From positions 204,730 to 268,729 of the forward strand of contig NZ_NPDS01000008.1 of the NCBI RefSeq assembly GCF_002811925.1: a stretch of 64,000 bases of DNA. Direction: 5' to 3'. Position numbers and translations under genes: made by a program. The notes below the pieces were generated by a model. The model had not been told where the DNA came from and ran no database searches. It saw nothing but the letters and a program-made list of their open reading frames with translations. Source of the stretch: Leptospira barantonii (GTDB lineage Bacteria; Spirochaetota; Leptospiria; Leptospirales; Leptospiraceae). Position 1 is the first letter of the stretch; each line of letters begins with the position of its first letter. Shown here one piece after another: positions 1-31,692 of the stretch.

Positions 1-115
1 CAACTGGTTTATCGGAGTTCAATTCCACCCCGAATTTCAATCCAAACCTACGGCGCCGCATCCTTTATTCGCTGGATTTATCGGTGCTACCGTGAAATAC
101 TCAAAGAAAGGATAA
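1..115 (+). CDS. pyrG: CTP synthase, C-terminal end (partial)
   Basis: The window opens inside a reading frame (codons from base 2) that ends with TAA at 113-115. The last 37 residues contain [18 protein letters not shown], the C-terminal signature of the glutamine amidotransferase domain of CTP synthase; its His and Glu belong to the Cys-His-Glu triad that releases ammonia from glutamine. The enzyme converts UTP to CTP in the cytoplasm. kdsA starts two bases after the stop, so the two are probably co-transcribed; pyrG next to kdsA also fits CTP supply for CMP-KDO formation. Only the tail is visible. Confidence 0.93.
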   Translation, partial: NWFIGVQFHPEFQSKPTAPHPLFAGFIGATVKYSKKG

Positions 116-117
116 AC

Positions 118-975
118 ATGAAAGACAATACATGCACCAAGAGAGATTTTTTAAACGGAGCCAAAATCGGAGGAGACGAACCGTTCTTTCTCATCTCCGG
201 TCCCTGCGTTATGGAAAATCGGGATCTATTGGACCGTGTCTGCGCGGAAATGATCGAGATCTGCGGAGAATTAAAAATTCCTTATATATTCAAAAGCAGT
301 TTCGACAAAGCGAACCGTTCCTCCGTAAATTCCTATCGCGGACCGGGACTCGCCGAAGGTATTAAGAATTTAGAATATATCAAAAACAAATACAACGTTC
401 CCGTTCTAACGGACATTCACGAAACTTATCAGATCGCTCCTCTAAAGGACGTGATCGACATCTATCAAATTCCCGCATTTCTTTGCAGACAAACCGATCT
501 CATCGCGGAATCCGCTAAAACCGGAAGGTGGGTGAACGTAAAAAAAGGACAATTCTTAGCTCCGGCCGACACGCGTCATATCGCGGTTAAGATGAAAGAA
601 TCCGGAAACGAAAAATGTATCGTAACCGAAAGAGGAACCTCCTTCGGCTACGGAAATCTAATCTTCGACGGAAGAGCGATTCCGATCATCCACGGGTTCG
701 ATATCCCGGTCGTATTCGACGCGACCCATTCCGCTCAACTTCCGGGCGCCGCGGGAAACAGCACCGGTGGACAAAGAGAATTCATTCCAAGCGTTCTTCG
801 TTCCGCAGTTTCTCTCGGCATAGAAGGAATTTTTATGGAAGTCCATCCGGATCCTGAAAAGGCGCTTTCCGACGCAACGACTCAATATCCGCTTTCTCAG
901 ATCAAATCCCTTTTGAAGGAGATGATCGGTTTGGATCGTTATATCAAAAAAGAAATTCTCGTTTCCAGAAACTGA
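118..975 (+). CDS. kdsA: 3-deoxy-8-phosphooctulonate (KDO-8-P) synthase
   Basis: 285 residues, full length for KdsA. It condenses phosphoenolpyruvate with arabinose 5-phosphate to KDO 8-phosphate, the first committed step to the KDO sugar of lipopolysaccharide. Visible family motifs are FKSSFDKANRSS near 60, CRQTDL near 123, VKKGQF near 142, ERGTSFGYGNL near 171 and DATHSAQLPG near 200. The N-terminal motif reads SGPCVMEN with Cys30 at the position that is Cys in metal-dependent KdsA enzymes and Asn in the metal-free E. coli type, so I infer a metal-dependent enzyme. The ATG lies two bases after the pyrG stop. The lpt genes follow, consistent with an LPS operon. Confidence 0.97.
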   Translation: MKDNTCTKRDFLNGAKIGGDEPFFLISGPCVMENRDLLDRVCAEMIEICGELKIPYIFKSSFDKANRSSVNSYRGPGLAEGIKNLEYIKNKYNVPVLTDIHETYQIAPLKDVIDIYQIPAFLCRQTDLIAESAKTGRWVNVKKGQFLAPADTRHIAVKMKESGNEKCIVTERGTSFGYGNLIFDGRAIPIIHGFDIPVVFDATHSAQLPGAAGNSTGGQREFIPSVLRSAVSLGIEGIFMEVHPDPEKALSDATTQYPLSQIKSLLKEMIGLDRYIKKEILVSRN

Positions 976-999
976 CGAAACCGACCCCGACCTTATTTT

Positions 1000-1580
1000 A
1001 TGAAGAAGAACAACATCAATCGACTTCGAATCTTTTTCCTTTCGGTTGTCTGTGTCTTCTTCACGTTTTCATTCTTCGATTGCAAAAAAGTAAATTACGA
1101 AAGAGTGGAGAAGGAAAGAGAAAGCGGTTCTTCGGTTTCCATTCGTAACTTCAAACGGGAAGCCTATGATGAGAACGGCCAACTTCAGTGGGAACTCAGA
1201 GCGGAAGAATCCTACGTCTATGTAAACGAGAATAAAACCATCTTCTACAATATCGACTTCGATCAATATGAGGGTGGAAAATTCAAATCCAAACTTCTTT
1301 CCGAAAAAGGGGAAATCAATCACAAGACAAGATTGATGATCTTGGAAGGTAAAATTTTCCTAAGAACCGAAGACAACAAAACTCTTACCGCCAAAGCGAT
1401 GGAATACAATATGGATACGAAAAAACTCGTATCCGATTCGGAAGTTACGGTAAGCGCGGACGGAACCACAATCCGCGGAATCGGACTCAGAGCCGATAAG
1501 GATTTGAATAAGTTCACGATTCTTAAGCCGAGCGCGATCACACAAGGCGGCACGAACCCCTTGAAAGCGGCCGGGTCCCC

Positions 1581-1584
<4 letters not shown>
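1000..1584 (+). CDS. lptC: LPS export protein LptC (lipoprotein-like N-terminus)
   Basis: 194 residues. It fits the LptC family, the inner-membrane protein that passes LPS from the LptBFG transporter to LptA: one N-terminal hydrophobic segment (about 9-26) and a beta-rich periplasmic domain with repeats such as WELRAEESY and the C-terminal VTVSADGTTIRG. Its position directly before an LptA-like gene and lptB supports the call. The hydrophobic segment ends in FSFFDCKK, so Cys28 could be a lipidation site under loose spirochaete rules; classical LptC is anchored by a transmembrane helix instead. Sequence conservation in this family is low, so the name rests largely on context and the OstA-like beta pattern. 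Confidence 0.82.
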
Positions 1585-2963
<1,379 letters not shown>

Positions 2964-2972
2964 GCTAAGAAT

Positions 2973-5116
<2,144 letters not shown>

Positions 5117-5119
5117 CCT

Positions 5120-6056
5120 ATGTCCATGCCAGGTATCAATGTTTCCAATATTCTAAACGAACACGAAGAGTTGGGTTTACGAATGCTCGCGGGTGAAAAA
5201 GGACTGATGAATCGGATCAACATGTCCGAGATCAATCGCCCCGGTCTTTCACTCACCGGCTTTTACGAAAGTTTCGCACACGATCGGATTCAAATTTTCG
5301 GCAAGGGAGAATGGGCTTACATCACTTCCAGAACTCCCGAGGATCTGAAAAAAATCGCCGCGGAGTTTTTTAGTTTTCATCTCAACTGTATCATCTTCAC
5401 GCACGGAAACATGCCTCCTCAGATTTTTATGGAAAATTGCGAACAACTCGGAATTCCTCTAATGATCTCTGACGTTTCCACGCATAAGTTCATCACCTTG
5501 ATCTCCGGAATTTTGGATCGAAGTCTTGCGCCGAGAACGATGAGACACGGGGTTTTGATCGAGGTTTTCGGGATCGGAATTCTCCTTTCGGGAAAAAGCG
5601 GAGTCGGAAAAAGCGAAACAGCACTCGAACTCATCGAAAGGGGACATCGTCTTGTAGCCGATGATATGGTGGAAATCCGTAGACTTTCCGAAAGTTATCT
5701 CATCGGAACCTGTTCGGATTTATTGAGACATCACATGGAAATCCGTGGATTAGGAATTTTGAATATAAAGGATATATTCGGAATCGGTTCGGTCCGCGAT
5801 CACAAACTCATAGAGCTCATCATTCATCTGGAAGAATGGACCGAGGATAAGGACTTCGATCGAACGGGGCTTGAAAATCCCACCGAAGAACTTCTGGGCG
5901 TTCAGATTCCTCTCATCCGAGTTCCGGTTCGACCGGGAAGAAACATTCCGATCATCGTCGAAACCGCCGCGATGAACCAACGTCTGCGTAAACTCGGTAA
6001 AAACGCGGCGCAGGAATTCAATCAAAAACTGAGTCAGTATCTCCAGCAGGGTAAAG

Positions 6057-6085
<29 letters not shown>
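5120..6085 (+). CDS. hprK: HPr kinase/phosphorylase
   Basis: 321 residues. The N-terminal HprK domain is followed by the kinase domain with Walker A GKSGVGKSETALELIERGH (from about 157), VADDMVEI and the HprK signature EIRGLGILNIKDIFG. The C-terminal motif VPVRPGRNIPIIVETAAMN is also typical. The enzyme phosphorylates and dephosphorylates a serine of HPr. The start ATG lies three bases after rpoN; the 3' end overlaps the HPr gene by 29 bases, which implies translational coupling of kinase and substrate. Confidence 0.95.
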
Positions 6086-6324
<239 letters not shown>

Positions 6325-6340
6325 ATCGACGACAAAACTT

Positions 6341-8131
<1,791 letters not shown>

Positions 8132-8142
8132 CCGTTTACAAT

Positions 8143-9483
<1,341 letters not shown>

Positions 9484-9491
<8 letters not shown>

Positions 9492-10331
9492 GGAAATTCT
9501 CACCGGTCTCGGAAGAATCCTCGGCGATCTCCGGTTTTTGATCCAAAAAAAACAGGTTCCGATCCACCAATTTGCGGGAGAAAAACCTCCCGAAACCACG
9601 GAGCTTGTTTGGAAAGAGGATTGGAATCCTTCGACACAAGGTTCGCGTTCGGACGATTTAGCGTTGGAAGCGGAAGGCATCCAGGTTCGTAGACCCGCCA
9701 AAGCCGCGGAAAGAAATTTCGTATGTAAACTCTGCGCGGATCGAATCAGCGCGGTCCGCAACTTTCTCATCAAGGGACGAAAACCCATATTAGTACTTCA
9801 TTATACGGGCGAGATCGCCCCCGGAAGACCTTCCTTTTCCAAAACATCACCGGATCAGATCTTTAGAAACAAGGAATCGGAGGATCTATTCGGAAGAATG
9901 ATCCAAAAACAATTCGGCTTCAGTCACAAAGAATTTTATTATCAGGAATATCCGGCCTGTATTTTCGCTCATTCCAAATCGAACGCCGAGGATTGGAAGC
10001 TGAGAACGGAAAAGTGCGAAACCCAGGTTAAGGAAACCATCGATTCCGAAAATATCAAAGGAATCATTCTTTTGGGAACGAGCGCGATCGCGGTTTACGG
10101 AAAAGAAAAAGCTCTTGAAATGATGGGAAGAACATTAGACTTCCTTCCCGGAATTCCGATGATCGTATTACGTTCTCCCGAAGCGATTTCCGCGATCGAA
10201 ACAAAACGCAAAAACTTCAAAGGCGATAAAGAATCCTTCGAGTTCGAGACGATCAAAAAGGAAGAGATCTCGATCAAGGAAAGTATTCTTTCCCAGCTCG
10301 CCCTTTTTCAAAACAAACTCAAGGATATACT

Positions 10332-10335
<4 letters not shown>
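9484..10335 (+). CDS. family-4 uracil-DNA glycosylase-like protein, probably degenerate
   Basis: 283 residues; ATG overlaps the end of the regulator gene by 8 bases and the stop overlaps the priA start. After a variable N-terminal 80 residues the pattern resembles Fe-S uracil-DNA glycosylases: Cys81-x2-Cys84, a GEIAPG block near 109 in place of GEAPG, Cys159 in EYPACIF, Cys178 in TEKCET, and IILLGTSAIAVYG near 194. Four cysteines in the family-4 order suggest a retained [4Fe-4S] cluster. The third motif, normally HPS with a catalytic His, reads LRSPEA here, so activity is doubtful. Possible roles are DNA repair or a structural partner of PriA. The family assignment is inference from motif order. 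Confidence 0.68.
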
Positions 10336-12275
<1,940 letters not shown>

Positions 12276-12279
12276 GAAC

Positions 12280-14215
<1,936 letters not shown>

Positions 14216-14219
<4 letters not shown>

Positions 14220-14860
14220 AAATCTCCGCATCCATCTTAGCTACCAAACTTACAGAACTCGGAAAAACCGTTCCCGATTACGATCCGAAGGCGATCGATC
14301 TCATGCACATGGACGTGATGGACGGAAATTTCGTCCCTCAGATCAGTTTTGGAGAAGCGCTCAGCAAAGAAGTAAAAGCGCTCACATCGATTCCGTTAGA
14401 CGTTCATTTGATGGTTTCCAAACCGGAGAATCACGTCGCAAAATACTACGAACTCAATCCTTATTGTATTACCTTTCATATCGAGACGACCGACTTTCCA
14501 GTAAGACTCGCTCAGGAAATCAAAAGCCACGGAACCAAAGTAGGAATTTCCTTGAATCCGGGAACTCCAGTTTCTCACTTAGAAAACGTTCTGCCTTATG
14601 TGGATCTGATCCTTCTGATGACCGTGGAACCGGGCTTTTACGGACAAAAGTTCATCGCAAACGGAATGGAAAAAATCCGCAAAGCGAAAGAGCTGATCGG
14701 ATCCAGAGCGATCGAACTCGAAGTGGACGGGGGCGTAAACGATACCAACATCCAAGAGTTGAAGAAGAACGGAGTGGATATCGTAGTTGTCGGAGCCGGA
14801 CTTTATAAAACGGGAAATCCCGTAGACAACGCAAAGAATCTCAAATCTTTGGCAAAGTAA
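14216..14860 (+). CDS. rpe: ribulose-phosphate 3-epimerase
   Basis: 214 residues, standard for Rpe. It interconverts ribulose 5-phosphate and xylulose 5-phosphate in the pentose phosphate pathway. Motifs of the TIM barrel are clear: [39 protein letters not shown] and [11 protein letters not shown]. These carry the metal-binding His/Asp residues and phosphate loop. The start is a TTG whose last bases overlap the preceding stop (TTGA). It ends the first plus-strand run; a promoter-like region follows. Confidence 0.95.
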
Positions 14861-14875
14861 AGAACCTCGTCTTTT

Positions 14876-14920
14876 CTGTCAGATCATTTCTTGACAGGGG
14901 GACATATTGTCCAATATTGG
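14876..14920 (+). promoter_or_regulatory. putative rpsP operon promoter with palindrome
   Basis: The 132-base gap before rpsP holds a perfect -35 hexamer TTGACA at 14891-14896. It overlaps the right arm (14892-14897) of a small inverted repeat CTGTCA/TGACAG whose left arm is at 14876-14881. A perfect 10-base palindrome CCAATATTGG lies at 14911-14920, where a -10 element would fall (TATTGG at an 18-base spacing matches only 3 of 6). The palindrome could be an operator or could be chance. The -35 is convincing; the -10 is not. Confidence 0.5.
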
Positions 14921-14989
14921 TAAAAATCATGCATTCTTTTTTCGATCGTCCTCGATCCGAAAGTATAGAATGGGTTAAAAGGAAAATAT

Positions 14990-15258
<269 letters not shown>

Positions 15259-15259
<1 letters not shown>

Positions 15260-15481
15260 TGGAAGAATTACTGAAGTACATTGTTGCTTCTCTCGTTGAA
15301 TTTCCCGAAGAAATCGTAATTCGGGAAATCGAAGGAGAAGAACAAAACATCATCGAACTCAGAGTTTCCCCGAAAGACGTGGGAAAGGTCATCGGTAAGA
15401 ACGGTCGTATTGCAAAATCCCTGCGCGCGATTCTTACTGCGGCTTCCGTTAAAGCAGGAAAAAACTTCTCCTTAGAAATCA

Positions 15482-15489
<8 letters not shown>
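15259..15489 (+). CDS. khpA: KH-domain RNA-binding protein KhpA
   Basis: 76 residues with a single KH domain containing the GxxG loop in [17 protein letters not shown] (about 36-52). Single-KH proteins at this place between rpsP and rimM are KhpA (YlqC), which pairs with KhpB/Jag in other bacteria and affects RNA turnover and cell elongation. The ATG overlaps the rpsP stop by one base; the gene end overlaps the TTG of rimM by 8 bases. No khpB is in the window. Confidence 0.93.
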
Positions 15490-17098
<1,609 letters not shown>

Positions 17099-17104
17099 TC
17101 CGGA

Positions 17105-17782
<678 letters not shown>

Positions 17783-17798
17783 TCTAATCATTGAACGA

Positions 17799-18593
17799 GT
17801 GAACAAAAGGCTCGAGAATTTTTCGGTCTTCACGATGTCGTACATGAAACTTTCTGCAGACTTTCAAACTGGAAATTTAAGACTTCTTTTTGGAAAAGAA
17901 TCCGATCCCTTAAATTCTCAGCTTGCCGGTTTACCTTTGAACCGAAACGTCAAAGGGATCGTTCTGGAAATTTTTCCCGGAGGAGCCTGGATTTCCATTG
18001 GAGGAAAAAAGTTGAAAACGACCTCCGACTCGGGTCCCTTGTTCGTGGGAGAAATTCTCACGTTAGCCGTAAAGTCGGGAAAAAAAGGGATAGAACTGAG
18101 GATCTTAGAAAGAGAGCTGAAAGGAAACGAAAATTCTCCATACAAATTGGAAACGATGGGAATGAGCGTTCGGGAACTTTCCGAGAAAATGAACGGAGCA
18201 GATTTTAAGGACGCTTCACCGGAGACATCCTTGTTCAAAGTTTTAAAAACCTATTATCCTTTTTTAGAATGGAATTCCGAATTACCACATTTTCGTTGGG
18301 AGTTTCCCGGAGGAAATGCGGAGGGAACCTACGACCCGCAAGAGGAAACTAAAAAATTCCTATTTCGAATTCAGACCGAAAAAACCGGAAAGACAATGGT
18401 TCTATTCTTATGGAAGGAAAACTCGGGAGAAGATCTGCAAATCAACGCCACTTTTGATAATTTTAAAATGTACTTGCATGCTTGCCAAAACAAAGAAAAA
18501 TTTAAGAGAATTTTAATGGAATCGTCAGTGAGCTTTCAGGGATACAATTTGGCTTATAAATCTTCCCTGACTCAAAAGGAATGGAATGCGTAA
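17799..18593 (+). CDS. FliK-like (YlqG-type) hypothetical protein
   Basis: 264 residues starting at GTG (a second in-frame start is ATG at 17835). I do not recognise a catalytic motif. The C-terminal half ([20 protein letters not shown], then [20 protein letters not shown]) is beta-rich. By position between rnhB and an FlhB-tail gene it corresponds to Bacillus ylqG, a protein with a flagellar hook-length-control (FliK) type C-terminus. This is inference from synteny and general character. No signal peptide or membrane segment is seen. The next gene starts directly after the stop. Confidence 0.55.
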   Translation: MNKRLENFSVFTMSYMKLSADFQTGNLRLLFGKESDPLNSQLAGLPLNRNVKGIVLEIFPGGAWISIGGKKLKTTSDSGPLFVGEILTLAVKSGKKGIELRILERELKGNENSPYKLETMGMSVRELSEKMNGADFKDASPETSLFKVLKTYYPFLEWNSELPHFRWEFPGGNAEGTYDPQEETKKFLFRIQTEKTGKTMVLFLWKENSGEDLQINATFDNFKMYLHACQNKEKFKRILMESSVSFQGYNLAYKSSLTQKEWNA

Positions 18594-18863
18594 ATGATCA
18601 GTGTTGCCCTCAAATTCATCCCAAACAAAGACAACGCGCCCGTGATCACCGCTTCAGCCTCAGGCCTTTTGGGAGATTTAGTTCGTAAGATCGCGCATAA
18701 AAATTCCGTTCCGATCGTTGAGAATCCGATTCTTGCAGAATCCCTTTCCGATCTTCCCGTTGGATCGGAAATTCCCGAAAATCTTTACAGAGCCGTAGGT
18801 GCGATCTTTTCTATGATCCTGGAGTTGGATTCAAATTCCGGAAAAAGGGAAATGTTAAAATGA
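18594..18863 (+). CDS. FlhB cytoplasmic-domain-like protein (FlhX/YlqH type)
   Basis: 89 residues. The whole protein aligns by eye with the C-terminal cytoplasmic tail of FlhB/YscU after the NPTH cleavage site: [20 protein letters not shown], then [20 protein letters not shown], then [20 protein letters not shown]. The membrane part and the NPTH motif are absent, so it mimics the cleaved FlhB(CC) fragment. Such free-standing proteins (FlhX, Bacillus YlqH) occur beside FliK-like genes. A role in the flagellar type III export switch is possible; Leptospira has periplasmic flagella. ATG follows the previous stop directly. Confidence 0.82.
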   Translation: MISVALKFIPNKDNAPVITASASGLLGDLVRKIAHKNSVPIVENPILAESLSDLPVGSEIPENLYRAVGAIFSMILELDSNSGKREMLK

Positions 18864-20050
18864 AGAAGTTAGCAGTATCCGAACTTAAGCCGGGAATGAG
18901 ATTCTCAAAACCCGTTTACTTAGATAAGGAAAATTTATTTATCACTTCAAACACTCCCGTGACGGATAGCGACTTGGATCGTTTGAATAAGTTCGGAATT
19001 AGAGAGGTTATGACTGCGGGAGAAATTCTCCAGCTCGGCGGAAACACTTCCTCGGATCCGGAAATCCTGGAAACAAGCATAGACGATATCATCATCAATA
19101 CGGTCGTAGAAGAAGAGTTACAACCCCTCAAAGCGGTTTACGATAACTTGAACCGAATCAAGGTTACGTTCGGAAATCTCTTCCGAGAAACCACACAGAT
19201 CCTTCAGGATGTTTTTAAAAAAACCTTGGACGAAAAGCCGTTGGAGGTCACCCCGGTTCGCGAGATCGCGGAACGTTTGACAGACTTCGTAAGAAGCAAT
19301 CAAAACATATCCTATCTGATTCTTGCGAACAACCCGACCGGTTATTATCTCTACAATCAGATCACAAACGCGACCTTCTATTCCTTGATCCTCGGAAAAC
19401 TTCTGGAATATTCCAGACCGAAGATGATCGATCTTGGAATCTCCTGTCTTTTAGCGGACATTGGAATGTGTAAGGTTCCGTCCGCCGTTTCGGAAAAAAA
19501 CGAACAACTGACGGACGAAGAATTCAAGACGATCATGAAACATACGATTCTGGGTTATCAGATTCTTTCCCAAAAGATGAAACTGAAAAATAACCTCGCG
19601 ATCGTCGCGCTTCAACACCACGAACGATACGACGGAAACGGTTATCCTCAAAAGTTAGCCGGAACCGCGATCGAGGAACAGGCGAGGATCTACGCGATCG
19701 CGGATAACTTTTCCGCGCTTGTAACCAATCGTCCCCACAGAAAGAAAATTCTTCCTCACGAAGCGATCAAATCCATGATCAGCATGGATGTGGGAAAATT
19801 CGATCTCAAGCTGGTAAGATCTCTTCTCAACCATCTTTCTTTGTATCCGGTAGGATCTTGTATCGAACTTTCGGATAAAAGAATCGGAGTTGTTTTGGGC
19901 CCGAACCCGGATAAACCGATTCGCCCCTGCATTCGTATTATAAAAGATGAATATGGTGAAATGGTCCGCCATCTGATCCTGGTCGATCTTTTGAAGGAAA
20001 CGAACCTTTTCATTTCTCGTCCGGTGGATCTTCAGGAAATCAGCGCGTAA
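18860..20050 (+). CDS. degenerate HD-GYP domain protein
   Basis: 396 residues; ATG overlaps the flhX stop. The N-terminal 60 residues ([20 protein letters not shown]) resemble the small domain often ahead of HD-GYP modules. From about 160 the HD-GYP pattern follows: [20 protein letters not shown] and [17 protein letters not shown] (251-267) are good matches. The metal site is damaged: the HD pair reads Ala199-Asp200 ([11 protein letters not shown]) and the earlier His is also absent near 170. HD-GYP proteins normally hydrolyse cyclic di-GMP; this one may bind without cutting. Confidence 0.85.
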   Translation: MKKLAVSELKPGMRFSKPVYLDKENLFITSNTPVTDSDLDRLNKFGIREVMTAGEILQLGGNTSSDPEILETSIDDIIINTVVEEELQPLKAVYDNLNRIKVTFGNLFRETTQILQDVFKKTLDEKPLEVTPVREIAERLTDFVRSNQNISYLILANNPTGYYLYNQITNATFYSLILGKLLEYSRPKMIDLGISCLLADIGMCKVPSAVSEKNEQLTDEEFKTIMKHTILGYQILSQKMKLKNNLAIVALQHHERYDGNGYPQKLAGTAIEEQARIYAIADNFSALVTNRPHRKKILPHEAIKSMISMDVGKFDLKLVRSLLNHLSLYPVGSCIELSDKRIGVVLGPNPDKPIRPCIRIIKDEYGEMVRHLILVDLLKETNLFISRPVDLQEISA

Positions 20051-20060
20051 ATTCTTCCCT

Positions 20061-20411
20061 TTGCGGTCGATTCGAAAAATCAAGGGATACGAGGGAGAAT
20101 CCATCGCTTCCGATTTTTTGATTTCGCTCGGTCATATGATTGTTCAAAGAAATTACCGCTTCGGTCGCGCCGAGATCGACATAATCTCAAACAAAGAAGA
20201 AGTCCTTTATTTTACCGAAGTCAAGTTTTGGAAAGAATTCCACGAGTTCGATCCGTTATTCGCGTTTAACCAGGCGAAACAAACGAGGATGAGAAAGGCC
20301 GCCGAAGGGTTTATCGCGCGGAATGGTTCCTTTCAAAATCATTTTGTCTCATTCTGTCTTGTCTCCGTAAATGCAAAAAAGGGATGTGAATATTATCCTG
20401 ACCTCTTCTGA
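20061..20411 (+). CDS. yraN: YraN/UPF0102 family protein
   Basis: 116 residues starting at TTG. It shows the YraN pattern: [20 protein letters not shown], then [16 protein letters not shown] and [11 protein letters not shown], an Asp/Glu-EVK arrangement like the endonuclease (Holliday junction resolvase-like) fold, then [15 protein letters not shown]. Biochemical function is not firmly known. YraN often follows rnhB in bacteria, which supports the annotation. It ends the rpsP run. Confidence 0.9.
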   Translation: MRSIRKIKGYEGESIASDFLISLGHMIVQRNYRFGRAEIDIISNKEEVLYFTEVKFWKEFHEFDPLFAFNQAKQTRMRKAAEGFIARNGSFQNHFVSFCLVSVNAKKGCEYYPDLF

Positions 20412-20455
20412 AATAGTACGTTAAGGTACTTCCAACAAGCACCGAATTCTTAAAT

Positions 20456-22263
<1,808 letters not shown>

Positions 22264-22429
22264 ACTTTGTTCCTCGGGAAGTACGGTTCCGAAACATCCG
22301 TTCACGGAAGGGAGAATAACGATTTCGTGTTAGAAAAACGGTCTTGAAATCGAAAAATTAAAGGGGTTTCCGGCCATTTCCAAAAAAACTCCTTTCAAAT
22401 ACGTTTAGCCTCTGTAATTTTGCTCTGAA

Positions 22430-22804
22430 ATGTTTCGTATCACTGTTTTCTTGCTTCCGGCGATCTTTTTGTTCCTCGCCGGATGCGGAAACCGACTGAT
22501 CCGCAAAGACGTAGTCGCTCAGATCAACGAACACTATGTGGAAAAAATTTATTACCTAACCCAAGACAAAAAGGTCTCCAATACGGAAACCTTTAAAAAG
22601 GGAATGCTCGTTCGGATTTACGTGGAATCGACGCCTTCGATGGTGAAGATCAAATGTTATCCTGCGGACCACAAAAGGGAATATGCGATCGGAAGAATGA
22701 TCATCTATCAATTGAATGATGAATACAGCGGCAAGAAAATTACGATAGAGGATCTGGATAAACTGATAGCCAATGAACTCGTGGAATACAAAAAGAAAAA
22801 ATAA
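22430..22804 (+). CDS. small lipoprotein upstream of the type II secretion genes
   Basis: 124 residues. The signal peptide ends in FLAGCGNR, with lipobox Cys19, so it is a predicted lipoprotein. The mature part (about 105 residues) is charged, with a DUF-like alpha/beta pattern ([20 protein letters not shown]) and a Lys tail. I recognise no family. It starts a plus-strand group that runs through an M23 peptidase into gspC, so it might assist the secretion machine, for example as a pilotin-like factor, but there is no motif to show that. Confidence 0.78.
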   Translation: MFRITVFLLPAIFLFLAGCGNRLIRKDVVAQINEHYVEKIYYLTQDKKVSNTETFKKGMLVRIYVESTPSMVKIKCYPADHKREYAIGRMIIYQLNDEYSGKKITIEDLDKLIANELVEYKKKK

Positions 22805-22817
22805 ATCCTCTAGAAGG

Positions 22818-23783
<966 letters not shown>

Positions 23784-23789
23784 TAGAAT

Positions 23790-23814
23790 GGAAATCGGAA
23801 CATTTCCGGTTTCC
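23790..23814. repeat. hairpin in the gap before gspC
   Basis: Inverted repeat GGAAATCGG (23790-23798) and CCGGTTTCC (23806-23814) with a 7-base loop and one G-T pair. It sits between the M23 gene and gspC. No U-run follows, so I call it a hairpin of unknown role; partial attenuation or an RNA processing site is possible. Confidence 0.45.
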
Positions 23815-23838
23815 TAAAAAAAATTTACTGATCCGACC

Positions 23839-24743
<905 letters not shown>

Positions 24744-24750
24744 AAAAAAA

Positions 24751-26535
<1,785 letters not shown>

Positions 26536-26537
26536 AA

Positions 26538-28211
<1,674 letters not shown>

Positions 28212-28216
28212 ACGTC

Positions 28217-29443
<1,227 letters not shown>

Positions 29444-29464
29444 TTTAGAATAAGGAGAATTCAA

Positions 29465-29941
29465 TTGAATCTGTCCAAATTAAAAAGAAAACACAGAAAG
29501 GGTCTTACACTGATCGAACTCGCAGTTGTTGTGATCATCTTAGGCGCCTTGATCGCTCTGGTATATTCCAACTTTCGTCCGGGTGAAATCAGCGATGATA
29601 CCGCCGCTCTCAAACTGAAAAAGGACGCTTACGAACTTCAATCCCATCTGGAAAGATACGCACAACGTTACGGAACCTATCCTTCCGACGAACAAGGTCT
29701 CGAAGCTCTTGTCGAAAAACCGACAACGGGAGAGGTTCCGGAAGATTGGAAACCGATCCTCACCAAAAAAGCGGCGATCAACGATCCTTGGGGAACCGCG
29801 TATAAACTCAAAAGAGACGCGAACGGGGACGTTCAACTTGTGACCCTAGGTAAGGATAAAAAAGAAGGCGGAGAAGGGAAGAATGCTGACTTTAACATCC
29901 TCAACGAAGACGAATATCCATCCGACTTCCGTAGAAAATAA
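29465..29941 (+). CDS. gspG: major pseudopilin GspG
   Basis: 158 residues starting at TTG with a strong AAGGAGAA site upstream. The prepilin peptidase site is HRKG/LTLIELAVVVIILGAL, with Leu in place of the usual Phe at +1 and Glu at +5. The C-terminal domain has the GspG signature YPSDEQGLEALVEKP and NDPWGTAYKL. It builds the pseudopilus that pushes substrate through the secretin. No prepilin peptidase gene is in the window. Confidence 0.95.
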   Translation: MNLSKLKRKHRKGLTLIELAVVVIILGALIALVYSNFRPGEISDDTAALKLKKDAYELQSHLERYAQRYGTYPSDEQGLEALVEKPTTGEVPEDWKPILTKKAAINDPWGTAYKLKRDANGDVQLVTLGKDKKEGGEGKNADFNILNEDEYPSDFRRK

Positions 29942-29962
29942 CTCTTCCTTTCCTTTCCGGCT

Positions 29963-30532
29963 ATGAAAGTTAGAAATATCCGGAAAGGATTTACCCTGAT
30001 CGAGTTGATCGTGGTCATCGCGATACTCGCAGGGTTAATTAGCATTCTTGCAACTACGGCCGCAAACTTCATCATTCCGTCCGGAAGCGACGCGGCCCAG
30101 ACCTTAAAACAAGCCGCCGAATTCTGTTATAGGAAATCCATTCTTACCAATACGACTATGGTTTTGGAATTGGATATAGACAACGACACGTATACGGTCA
30201 AAAAACTGATGCGAGACGAAAGCGGTCTCAAAGAGGTTTCGATCTTTAAACCTCAAAAACTTCCTTATACATCCGAGATCATCGATATAACCGACATTCG
30301 AGGTTTTCGTTATACCAAAGGAATCGTAAAAGTTCCATACACGTATCTTGGTATCGCCGCGGATTACAGCGTTCATTTAGGAAACGATCCTTCGATTTAT
30401 AGAACCTTAATTTTATACCGTTACGGCGGAAAGGTTTCCGTCTTGGAAGGGGAACAGTTTCACACTTCTTCGAACCTAACAACCGATAAGAATTGGAAAG
30501 AACAGGATGAAAACGAACAGCAACAGCCGTAA
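29963..30532 (+). CDS. gspH: minor pseudopilin GspH-like
   Basis: 189 residues. The N-terminus RKG/FTLIELIVVIAILAGLIS is a type IV prepilin signal with Glu at +5. The remainder is a beta-rich globular domain (ELDIDNDTYTVKKLMRDESG) consistent with GspH, a minor pseudopilin below the tip complex. Sequence alone would not separate it from other minor pseudopilins; position between gspG and gspI does. Its end overlaps gspI by 26 bases. Confidence 0.88.
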   Translation: MKVRNIRKGFTLIELIVVIAILAGLISILATTAANFIIPSGSDAAQTLKQAAEFCYRKSILTNTTMVLELDIDNDTYTVKKLMRDESGLKEVSIFKPQKLPYTSEIIDITDIRGFRYTKGIVKVPYTYLGIAADYSVHLGNDPSIYRTLILYRYGGKVSVLEGEQFHTSSNLTTDKNWKEQDENEQQQP

Positions 30533-31025
30533 ATCTTTTCGAAGCGGTTTCAACCTGATCGAGGTTTCCATCGCGTTAGCGTTAGCCGGAATTGCGATGA
30601 CTTATACCTATATGGTCATCTCGAACGGACTCAAACAACAGAGAATGGCGGCCGTAATTTCGAACGCGGTCCACCTTGCAAAGATTAAGATGGCGCAGAT
30701 CGATTCCGTGTCCGTACTTCAATCCGATAAGACTACGGGAGAAATTCCCGGTTATCCCGGTTACAGTTTCGAAACGATGATAGGAGAGGAAGATATGGAT
30801 CTTCTCAAACTTGCCGGAAAGGAAGGACAAAAACCGGAGGATCTTCTGGGTGGAAGAGATTCCGAAATGAACAAACTCATCATGAAAAGGTCCGGTCAGG
30901 CGAACCAAGGCTCGTCCACGGCGGGGATCATCCGGGTTTTCAGGATCAAGGTGACGATCAAGTATCCGACCGGAAGCGGAACGGAATCGTATACCGCCGA
31001 AACGTTCAAGTCGGCGCAGTATTAA
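30507..31025 (+). CDS. gspI: minor pseudopilin GspI-like
   Basis: 172 residues. Prepilin site RSG/FNLIEVSIALALAGIAMT with Glu at +5; the sequence after the helix (LKQQRMAAVISNAVHLAKIK) resembles GspI. It forms the pseudopilus tip with GspJ and GspK. The start ATG lies inside the end of gspH. The C-terminal domain is slightly longer than in E. coli GspI, with a charged insertion near 105-130. Confidence 0.87.
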   Translation: MKTNSNSRKSFRSGFNLIEVSIALALAGIAMTYTYMVISNGLKQQRMAAVISNAVHLAKIKMAQIDSVSVLQSDKTTGEIPGYPGYSFETMIGEEDMDLLKLAGKEGQKPEDLLGGRDSEMNKLIMKRSGQANQGSSTAGIIRVFRIKVTIKYPTGSGTESYTAETFKSAQY

Positions 31026-31047
31026 TTTAGAATATTCAGAAATCAGA

Positions 31048-31692
<645 letters not shown>

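Noticed and set aside
18860..20050. Active cyclic di-GMP phosphodiesterase
   Set aside because: Metal histidines are replaced, so I describe it as degenerate.
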